Below the pieces are notes generated by a model. It did no database searches. It worked only from the letters and a program-made list of their open reading frames with translations, and was not told the DNA's origin. 64,000 nucleotides of DNA. Origin: Microbulbifer sp. TB1203 (GTDB lineage: Bacteria > Pseudomonadota > Gammaproteobacteria > Pseudomonadales > Cellvibrionaceae). The stretch is from the NCBI RefSeq assembly GCF_030997045.1, contig NZ_CP116899.1, forward strand, positions 1,736,001-1,800,000. The letters are read 5' to 3'. This document shows, in pieces, positions 57,369 to 64,000 of this stretch. The number at the start of each line of letters is the position of its first letter. The stretch's first letter is position 1. A program made the position numbers and the translations under genes.

Positions 57369-59074
57369 AGAGGCTGGTCCCGGACTGGTTGAAGGGCTAT
57401 CAGCGCCAGTGGCTGGCGGGAGATACCAGCGCCGCGCTGGTGACCACCATGATGCTGGTGCCCCAGTCGCTCGCCTATGCGCTGCTCGCCGGACTGCCGC
57501 CGCATATCGGTCTCTACGCCAGCCTGCTGCCGCTGCTCGGCTATGCGCTCTTCGGCTCCAGCATGGTGCTATCGGTGGGGCCGATGGCGGTGCTGTCGCT
57601 GATGACCGCTTCCGCCCTCACCCCTCTGGCCGCTCCCGGCAGCCCGGAGTACATCGCCGCCGCCGCACTGCTCGCCGCGCTCGCCGGACTGTTTTCCTTC
57701 GCCCTGGGGATGCTGCGCCTGGGCATTCTCGCAAACCTGCTCAGCCATCCGGTGATCACCGGCTTTATCGCCGCCACCGCGGTGCTGATCATTGTCGGCC
57801 AGGTAGACACCCTGCTCGGCGTGCCTGCGACCGGGGTCACCGCGCTGCAGTTGGTCCTCGCCACCCTGCGCAATCTGCCGGACGCCATCCCCCTCTCCAC
57901 CTGGACGGGGCTGGCGGCGCTGCTGGTGCTGATCGCCGCCCGCCTCTGGCTGCCGCTGTTGCTGTGCCGGTTTGGAATGGGAAAAAACGCAGCGCAGCTG
58001 CTGGCCTCGCTCATACCCATGGCGGTGGTACTTACCGCCACTGCCCTGGTGGTGGCGCTGGACCTGGAGCAATTCCTGCCGGTTGTGGGTCCCCTGCCCC
58101 CCGGCCTGCCACAAATCCGCCCGCCCCCTTTCGACTGGAATACCAGCTACCAGTTGCTGCTGCCCGCACTGATCATCGCCCTGCTCAATTTCATCGGCAG
58201 CTTGTCCGTGGCCCAGGCCATGGCGGCCAAGCGCGGCGAACGCTTGGACGCGGACGCGGAACTGCGGGGGCTGGGCGCCGCCAATATCGCCAGCGCCCTG
58301 TCCGGCGGCATGCCGGTGACCGGCAGCCTGTCGCGCACCGTCATCAGCGAGGAAGCCGGCGCTGTATCCCCGATGGCCGGAGTGCTCACCGCCCTGATGA
58401 TCGGGCTGGTGCTGCTGTTTCTCACCGGAATCTTTGCCCACCTGCCGATTGCCGTGCTGGCCGCCACCATCATCGTGGCCGCCGCCAGCTCCATCGATAT
58501 GCGGGGATTCGCACGTATCTGGCGCTACGATCGCGCCGACGGCCTGGCGATGCTCGGCACCTTTCTCGGCGTAATGCTATTCGGGATCGAGGCGGGCATC
58601 GGCCTGGGTGTAGGCTTCTCCTTCGCCTCCCTGATCTGGCACAGCAGCCGCCCGCATATCGCGGTGATGGGAAGGTTGCCGGGCACCGAGCATTTCCGCA
58701 ACGTGTTGCGCCACACGGTGGAGACATCGCCGGAAATACTCTTCCTGCGTATCGACGAGAGCCTGTTTTTCAACAATATCAGCGCGGTGGAAGACCGCCT
58801 GCTGAGCGAGCTGAAACGACATCCACAGGCGCGCGAACTGGTGTTGATCCTGTCTTCGGTAAACCGAATCGACGGTACCGCGCTGGAGCGGCTGCAGCAG
58901 GTGAACCGGGACCTGAAGGACCGGAATATCCGCCTGCACCTGTCGGAGGTAAAGGGTCCGGTACTGGACCGCCTGGGGCGCTCGCGCCTGCTGGAGGAAC
59001 TGAGCGGCCGGGTGTTCCTGTCTTCCTATATCGCTGAACTGGCGCTGCGCAGGGGGGAGGCCAGTGGGGAGTGA
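57359..59074 (+). CDS. SulP family anion transporter with STAS domain (second copy)
   Basis: 571 residues, starting MRLKRLVPDWLKGYQRQWLA GDTSAALVTTMMLVPQSLAY ALLAGLPPHIGLYAS. About 11 helices and a STAS domain (SLFFNNISAVEDRLLSEL, then LVLILSSVNRIDGTALERLQ) at the end. Clearly paralogous to the SulP protein at 52.6-54.4 kb (shared VPQ/IPQSLAYALLAGLP, GAANIAS/GAANVAS, STAS), though well diverged. The two SulP genes bracket the persulfide module. Inner membrane. Confidence 0.9.
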   Translation: MRLKRLVPDWLKGYQRQWLAGDTSAALVTTMMLVPQSLAYALLAGLPPHIGLYASLLPLLGYALFGSSMVLSVGPMAVLSLMTASALTPLAAPGSPEYIAAAALLAALAGLFSFALGMLRLGILANLLSHPVITGFIAATAVLIIVGQVDTLLGVPATGVTALQLVLATLRNLPDAIPLSTWTGLAALLVLIAARLWLPLLLCRFGMGKNAAQLLASLIPMAVVLTATALVVALDLEQFLPVVGPLPPGLPQIRPPPFDWNTSYQLLLPALIIALLNFIGSLSVAQAMAAKRGERLDADAELRGLGAANIASALSGGMPVTGSLSRTVISEEAGAVSPMAGVLTALMIGLVLLFLTGIFAHLPIAVLAATIIVAAASSIDMRGFARIWRYDRADGLAMLGTFLGVMLFGIEAGIGLGVGFSFASLIWHSSRPHIAVMGRLPGTEHFRNVLRHTVETSPEILFLRIDESLFFNNISAVEDRLLSELKRHPQARELVLILSSVNRIDGTALERLQQVNRDLKDRNIRLHLSEVKGPVLDRLGRSRLLEELSGRVFLSSYIAELALRRGEASGE

Positions 59075-59228
59075 TCAGTGGTGAGTGGCACGAGACAGTA
59101 ACTCGAGCGATAACCTCGATGCGAAGGCCCTGCTGCCAACTCTCGTAACTTAGTGGCATTCCACTCAGCGGGGAGTGCACAGGGCGCACTGCACTGGTAA
59201 AATATCCAGTATTTGATCGGCAGTCCCC

Positions 59229-61457
59229 ATGCACCCACTCACGGAAGAACAACAGGCCGTCGCCGACCATCCCGGCGGCCACGCAAAGATTATCGCCGTG
59301 GCCGGTTCCGGCAAGACCACCGCGCTGCTGCACTACATCAAGAACCGCCTGCGGGCCGGGGTGGCGGCGGAGCGCATGCTGGTGCTGATGTACAACCGCA
59401 GTGCGCGGGAGGATTTCGAGCGGCGGCTGCAGCAGCTGGACTGCGCGCCCGCGCCGGCGGTGCACACTTTCCACAGCCTCGGCTACCGCCTCTACCAGCG
59501 CATGATCGCCAATGGCCATATCGCCCCCGCCAGACTCACCCCCCTGCCCCAGCCCACGGTGCAACTGCAGATCTGGAAAGCCATCGAAAAGTGCGCGGCC
59601 CCCTACGAGTTGGAGGACATCCGCGCGCGCAAGCAGTCGGAAATCGAGGCCGCGGAATTTTTTATCGACTACAGCAAGTCCATTCTCACCGGCGACCTGA
59701 GCGCCTTCCAGGAATTGAAACTCGGCGACGAGTACATGTATTTCCTGAAAGTGTTCCGCAGCTTCGAACAGTGGCGACGCAGCCAGGGCGCGGTGACCTA
59801 CGCGGACCTGATCTACGACCCGGCGATACTGCTCAGCCTGTGCCCGGAAATCGCCGAGGAGTACGGCAGTTACTACGAGGATATCCTAGTGGACGAGTAC
59901 CAGGATATCAACGAGGTACAGCACTTCCTTTTGCGCGTGCTCTATGGCCGCCCCAGTAACAAGAGCTGCAATGTGATCGCCATCGGCGACCCAGACCAGA
60001 CCATTTACGAGTGGCGCGGCTCCAAGCCCAGCTTTCTGCTGAAATTTTTCGACGGGGATTTTCCCCCGTCCAACGTCTACCAGCTGAGCCGCACATTCCG
60101 CTACGGCCACGCCCTTTCCCTGGCCGCCAACCACTTTATCGAAAACAATCGCGAGCGCGCGGATATTTTTTGCGTATCCGCCAACGGCAAACAGCGGACG
60201 GTGATTGAAACCGTGGCCACCGGCAACGAGAGCCGCTGGCTGGTGGACCATTTGCGCGGCTGCCGCAAACGCGGCGAATCGCTGAAGGGAATCGCCATCC
60301 TGGTGCGCCTCTGGTCCGTGGCCGCGCCCATCGAGCTGGCGCTGCTCGCCGGCAATATCCCCTACCGTTCCGGAAATCGCAACACAGTGCTGTCCCGCCG
60401 GGAGTTGCGCCCGCTGTTCTGGAGTTTGAATATCGCCGCTGGCCGCTTTGCCGAGCTGCCTGCGGAACGGCGCCAGCGGGGACTCTACGAATGGCTGACC
60501 GCACCGCATATCCGCATCCCCCGGGCGCAGCTGGAGCCCCTGTGTACCGAGCTGGCCCGCTGCGACAGCGACTGGGGAAAAAACCTGCTGCGCCTGCTGC
60601 CGGAATCCCTGAGCAAAGCGCAGACCAGACGCTTGTGCCAACGCGCCGAACTGCTCACCGAGATCGAACAGTGGCGCGGCCAGGCGGGCGAGCTGCTGCG
60701 TCGGCAGTTGACGGCTCTGGACTACCTCGACGGCATCGGCGACGACAGTTTTACCCGCCAGCAGGGGGAGGAAAAACAGCAGACCGTGCAGGCCTTCTGC
60801 CAGTACCTGGATCAGTTGCGCCGCCCTCCCGCCGAGGCACTGGCGCACTTGCGCGAGCTGCAGCGCCAGCACCGCGAGGGCGAACAGACCGCCGCCAAGG
60901 CGGTGCAGATCACCACCATGCACCAGGCCAAGGGATTGGAGTGGGATCAGGTGATCATCCCCTCCCTCACCCGACACCATATGCCCTACCAGCCACAGCG
61001 GGATTTCTCCACGCCGGCGTCGGTGGAAAGCGAGCGGCGGCTCATGTATGTGGCTGTGACCCGCGCGCGCCAAAAACTCTACCTTCTGACCCCGGAAAAT
61101 CCCCGGCCGGGGGAAAACAGCGAGGCGCAGCAGTGCCCCTCGCTGTTCCTCGAGGAAATGCAGCTGCCGCTGTGCCGACTCGTAGATGAAGCCTTGCGTG
61201 AGCGCCCGCAGGCGCTGCACAGTCCGGTGCCGGTCACCCGGCTGGCATTGCGCTATCTGGAGGCCTGCGACTACAACCCAGAGATCGAGGCCCCGCGCGC
61301 GGCCATACGCAAGCCGGCCCTGGGCGAGGGCATCCGCCACCGCAAGCTCGGTTACGGACGGGTAATCAAATGGGAGGAGCAGCGGGTGGAAATTCTGTTC
61401 AGCGACCGGAAGACGCGGCGCTTCGACTGGGAAAAACTCTCGCAGTTCCTGATGTAG
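59229..61457 (+). CDS. UvrD/Rep-type ATP-dependent DNA helicase
   Basis: 742 residues, superfamily 1A. Walker A is AVAGSGKTTALLHYI (G25-T31), the DEAD-like box VDEYQDINEVQ starts near 222, then IAIGDPDQTIYEWRGS, LSRTFRYG, TMHQAKGLEWDQVIIPSL and ERRLMYVAVTRARQKLYLL. The C-terminal 45 residues (IRHRKLGYGRVIKWEEQRVE) are a small beta domain like the UvrD/PcrA tail. It is probably a repair or recombination helicase; the exact subfamily is unclear. Stands alone. Confidence 0.92.
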   Translation: MHPLTEEQQAVADHPGGHAKIIAVAGSGKTTALLHYIKNRLRAGVAAERMLVLMYNRSAREDFERRLQQLDCAPAPAVHTFHSLGYRLYQRMIANGHIAPARLTPLPQPTVQLQIWKAIEKCAAPYELEDIRARKQSEIEAAEFFIDYSKSILTGDLSAFQELKLGDEYMYFLKVFRSFEQWRRSQGAVTYADLIYDPAILLSLCPEIAEEYGSYYEDILVDEYQDINEVQHFLLRVLYGRPSNKSCNVIAIGDPDQTIYEWRGSKPSFLLKFFDGDFPPSNVYQLSRTFRYGHALSLAANHFIENNRERADIFCVSANGKQRTVIETVATGNESRWLVDHLRGCRKRGESLKGIAILVRLWSVAAPIELALLAGNIPYRSGNRNTVLSRRELRPLFWSLNIAAGRFAELPAERRQRGLYEWLTAPHIRIPRAQLEPLCTELARCDSDWGKNLLRLLPESLSKAQTRRLCQRAELLTEIEQWRGQAGELLRRQLTALDYLDGIGDDSFTRQQGEEKQQTVQAFCQYLDQLRRPPAEALAHLRELQRQHREGEQTAAKAVQITTMHQAKGLEWDQVIIPSLTRHHMPYQPQRDFSTPASVESERRLMYVAVTRARQKLYLLTPENPRPGENSEAQQCPSLFLEEMQLPLCRLVDEALRERPQALHSPVPVTRLALRYLEACDYNPEIEAPRAAIRKPALGEGIRHRKLGYGRVIKWEEQRVEILFSDRKTRRFDWEKLSQFLM

Positions 61458-61528
61458 GAGCGGCCACGGGCCGCTCCTACAACGCGTTACCGCCGGCGCA
61501 AGCCGCTATGACAAGTAAATAGAGCGCG

Positions 61529-62206
61529 TTACTCCTTGCGGTTATCCATCTCGCTCGCAAACTGCCGGCTGACATCGAAAAACAGCGGATACTCCTCTCC
61601 GGACTCCGGATCGCGCACGCGCATCTTGTCGTAGATACCCTCTCTGTCGTAGACGATATCCTGGTCCAGCACCTGCAATCCCTTGAGGCGCACAAAGCCG
61701 CGCAGCTCCGACGTACTGATGGTCTGGTAGGCGCTGTCCTGGGTCCTGCCGTCGCCGCTGCTTTCAATGGAAGACATCAGGCCCTCCACCATATAGCGGT
61801 GGCGGTCCTCCCGCTCGAAGTCGCCGGCCTGGCCGCTGCACACCACGCCGATCATATGCGCCTCAAGGCTCATGTAGTTGCTGTCCAGCACCCGGTCCAC
61901 ATGCTTCAGGCAGTCCCCGAACTCGGCGCTCTCCACCGCGCCGTAGGCCTCCGGCAATCCCGCCAGTTTTACACCCCCATGGGGGTTGTATTCCGCCGAC
62001 GCCACGAAGGCGCGGCGCAGCTGGTTGAAATCCAGGGTGAAGGACAGTTGCTGTGCCTCAGCCAGCAGGCGGCGGTACTCGCTCTCCTCCGCGGTGCGGA
62101 GACGGGACGGCTCCGGCCGGCTTCCCGGTGCACTGCAGCCGGAAACGACCGCGGTCAGCAACAGGATGGAAAGGGAGATCCCGAAATTACGATTGCGTAT
62201 TGCCAT
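61529..62206 (-). CDS. DUF4919 family lipoprotein
   Basis: 225 residues with signal peptide and lipobox VVSGC (LLLTAVVSGCSAPGSRPEP). The body LSFTLDFNQLRRAFVASAEY NPHGG and the end of the EEYPLFFDVSRQF type fit the DUF4919 family, of unknown function. It overlaps the preceding patatin gene by 20 bases, so the two are co-transcribed. Confidence 0.8.
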   Translation of the reverse strand: MAIRNRNFGISLSILLLTAVVSGCSAPGSRPEPSRLRTAEESEYRRLLAEAQQLSFTLDFNQLRRAFVASAEYNPHGGVKLAGLPEAYGAVESAEFGDCLKHVDRVLDSNYMSLEAHMIGVVCSGQAGDFEREDRHRYMVEGLMSSIESSGDGRTQDSAYQTISTSELRGFVRLKGLQVLDQDIVYDREGIYDKMRVRDPESGEEYPLFFDVSRQFASEMDNRKE

Positions 62207-63452
62207 TTTCTGCTTCCGTTGCCGGTTTTACTCGAATTCCGAACAGGCCCTTACGCTCTTCCTGCACCGACTCGGTCTCCGGCTGCAGAAAGGCGCGCAA
62301 CTTGTCCTGTTCCCACATGGCGTCCTGGTAGCCCAGTTCGATCAACTCGCCGATAAAGGGCTTTTCAAACAACAGGTAGCTGGCCGCCGAGGCGCCGCCG
62401 CCGGAGGTAGTGGCACCGGTGGAACGAAACAGCCAGCGTACCGCCGGCGGCAGATAGCGAACCTTGCGCCCCGCCAGACGGTCGAGGCTCTGGGAGGGCT
62501 CGATCACCGCCGATTCCACCGGACGCAGCGGCGCAAGGTCGCCGAGCTTCGATTCCGACACCGAACCGAGCAAATGATTGACCCGATCCAGATGCTCGAT
62601 ATCCCCCTCGAGGCTGTCGATAAAGGCGGCGTTGAACAGCTGCCCGGCAATCTGCGCCATGGAGGGAGAATGCCGCGGCGGCTTGTGGCGCTTCTTGCCC
62701 CAGTGCACCGGGGAGCGATTGTCCGACACCCCCACCACAAACACCCGGTTGGCCCCCAGGTGCAACGCCGGGCTGATGGGCGCCAGCTGGCGCACGGCGC
62801 CATCGCCATAATAGTCGTCGCCGATTTTGACCGTGGAAAACAGGGTGGGAATCGCCGCCGAGGCCATCAGATGGTCGGCGGTCAGACGGGTGCGCAGGCC
62901 GTAGCGCCGGAACCGGCGCCACTCGTCCAGTTCCTCGGCGCCCTGAAAGAAACTGACGGACTCCCCCTCGCTATAGGACAGGGCATTCACGCACACGGCG
63001 CGCAGGTGGCCGGCGTCGATATGCTTCTGGATATTGTCGAAATAGATAATCTCATCCACGAGCTCCCGCAGCGGCGTATTGTCCAGCAGTGCCAGTGGTC
63101 TCTGCCGCGCCACCCCCTGGTTGAATAGTGAGCAGGTGATGGAAAGCATATTGCCCAGCAGGCTGCGCCAGCTGCTGCGGTAGATATTGTCTACGGTGAG
63201 ATCCATCCACAGGGCACAGAGGCGATCCACCGACTCCCTGAAACTGCCCGGATGGGAGGCGAGCCACAGCGCATTCACCGCCCCGGCGGAAGTGCCGCAG
63301 ATAATCTGGAAGGGATGGGGCTCGCTCTCCGGTACCAGTTCCGCCAGCGCCTTGAGCACCCCCGCCTGGTAGGCGGCACGGGCACCGCCGCCGGACAGCA
63401 CCAGGGCATTGGATTTGTAGGGGAGTTTGGGCAATTCGTTATTTGAGGACAA
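62187..63452 (-). CDS. Patatin-like phospholipase
   Basis: 421 residues. The oxyanion loop is SGGGARAAYQAGVLKALAEL, the nucleophile elbow GTSAGAVNA (S55), and the catalytic Asp lies in GDGAVRQLAPI. These are patatin hallmarks. No signal peptide, so cytoplasmic or membrane-associated. The C-terminal 100 residues are less conserved. The only in-frame start is a TTG at 63452, with no good alternative upstream. Followed by the DUF4919 lipoprotein gene. Confidence 0.88.
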   Translation of the reverse strand: MSSNNELPKLPYKSNALVLSGGGARAAYQAGVLKALAELVPESEPHPFQIICGTSAGAVNALWLASHPGSFRESVDRLCALWMDLTVDNIYRSSWRSLLGNMLSITCSLFNQGVARQRPLALLDNTPLRELVDEIIYFDNIQKHIDAGHLRAVCVNALSYSEGESVSFFQGAEELDEWRRFRRYGLRTRLTADHLMASAAIPTLFSTVKIGDDYYGDGAVRQLAPISPALHLGANRVFVVGVSDNRSPVHWGKKRHKPPRHSPSMAQIAGQLFNAAFIDSLEGDIEHLDRVNHLLGSVSESKLGDLAPLRPVESAVIEPSQSLDRLAGRKVRYLPPAVRWLFRSTGATTSGGGASAASYLLFEKPFIGELIELGYQDAMWEQDKLRAFLQPETESVQEERKGLFGIRVKPATEAENGNTQS

Positions 63453-63576
63453 TTTTGTTTTACCGATACCTAGCGGAGATAAACTTCAGCCAAAGTAAGA
63501 CCTTTGCGGACAACAGAGTTCCCCGGGGTTGCCGTAAAACGGACCTGCTCGGCTCTGCCGGGTCCATATGATCCCA

Positions 63577-64000
63577 TCATAGGGCCATATCCACCACATA
63601 GCGCCCGATACCGTGCCCACGGTGCAGCCGCGCGAGAAACTCCGGCGCCTGTTCCAGGGAGATGTCTTCGGCAATGCTCTGCAGCTTCTCACCGATATTC
63701 CAGTCGCCCGCCAACTTTTCCCATGTGGCGGCCTTCTTCTCCAGTGGCAGTTCCACGCTGTCCACCCCCAGCAGGCTGATACCGCGCAGGATAAACGGGA
63801 ATACATTGGCCTGGAACTGAGCGCCGGAGGCCATGCCGCAGGCGGCCACACCGCCGCCGTAGGCGAGGGATTTGATGACGTTGAACAGGGTCTCACCACC
63901 CGCGGTATCCACTGCCCAGGCCCACAGCGGCTTGGCCATGGCCTTGCTGGCGAAGGGCGCCAGGGACTCACGATCGAGCACCTTCCAGGCCCCCAAACCG
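63577..64000 (-). CDS. acuI: Acrylyl-CoA reductase / YhdH-type quinone oxidoreductase (partial)
   Basis: The C-terminal 140 residues of a medium-chain reductase; the start lies beyond the window. WAWAVDTAGGETLFNVIKSL AYGGGVAACGMASGAQFQAN VFPFILRGISLLGVDSVELP is the AcuI/YhdH signature. This group reduces acryloyl-CoA with NADPH and takes part in DMSP or 3-hydroxypropionate metabolism, among others. The end HRGHGIGRYVVDMAL is also typical. Minus strand. Confidence 0.85.
   Translation of the reverse strand, partial: GLGAWKVLDRESLAPFASKAMAKPLWAWAVDTAGGETLFNVIKSLAYGGGVAACGMASGAQFQANVFPFILRGISLLGVDSVELPLEKKAATWEKLAGDWNIGEKLQSIAEDISLEQAPEFLARLHRGHGIGRYVVDMAL

Noticed and set aside
57409..59037. 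Very long alternative frame inside the second SulP gene
   Set aside because: A GC-rich shadow frame with Arg/Gly/Ala-biased translation; the SulP frame has clear domain motifs.
1..64000. CRISPR array, rRNA or tRNA genes
   Set aside because: No regularly spaced direct repeats, no rRNA-like conserved blocks and no cloverleaf with GTTCRANNC were seen by reading; a tRNAscan or Infernal run would be decisive.

Overview
The window looks like the chromosome of a marine or soil gammaproteobacterium of the Cellvibrionales type (Microbulbifer, Cellvibrio or Teredinibacter relatives). The clues are polyserine-linked CBM2 esterases, a rhamnogalacturonan-degrading gene set, a CreBCD system and generally GC-rich coding DNA. 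The genus is an inference. No rRNA, tRNA or CRISPR array was seen.

Layout. 1-2235: end of ahpC and complete ahpF (peroxide defence), separated by a tandem palindromic repeat and a terminator. About 2.4-15.1 kb: an AT-rich accessory island whose genes almost all read on the plus strand and are small and unrelated. It holds a predicted PD-(D/E)XK nuclease, an AbiJ-like HEPN protein, an orphan response regulator, a Tse2-like toxin with a putative antitoxin, NTF2-like proteins, a class 3 lipase and a cupin. Three attC-like sites suggest an integron cassette cluster without a visible integrase. An IS66 element and an IS4-family element have each split a cassette gene, with target duplications of 8 and 11 bp. 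Several other genes there are frameshifted.

16.1-20.8 kb: two large secreted CE12/SGNH esterases sharing a CBM2-Ser linker-Ig-like-CBM module. 21.1-24.4 kb: UV endonuclease, secreted protein, GlxA-type AraC regulator diverging from a DUF899 gene. 24.7-28.9 kb: creB-creC-creD and a VanZ-like gene. 28.9-34.1 kb: azlCD with a LysR gene, then a decayed second copy of the AraC/DUF899 locus into which an EthD gene sits, then a citrate synthase-like gene with its own divergent LysR. Fragments shared between 22.4-24.4 kb and 30.9-32.0 kb show that the two loci are paralogous.

34.1-39.2 kb: a mosaic with an orphan DUF4157 (eCIS-associated type) protein carrying a SleB-like C-terminus, a cysteine-less DapF paralogue, a GST, a broken FG-GAP gene and a VOC protein. 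39.4-45.2 kb: GH105, DUF2264 (GH154-like) and GH43 lipoprotein, which with the CE12 enzymes form a pectin/rhamnogalacturonan utilisation set. 45.7-52.6 kb: DUF488, GNAT, cold-shock protein, a DUF2795 operon with a frameshifted member, DUF1328, a ComEC-type soluble metallohydrolase, a GH16 relic and a GH114-like lipoprotein. 52.6-59.1 kb: a persulfide-response module in which a BigR-like ArsR regulator and two YeeE-type membrane proteins diverge from a persulfide dioxygenase-like gene, a DUF442 phosphatase/sulfurtransferase and a SulP transporter; a second SulP gene follows. 59.2-64 kb: UvrD/Rep helicase, DUF4919 lipoprotein, patatin and the end of an acuI-like reductase.
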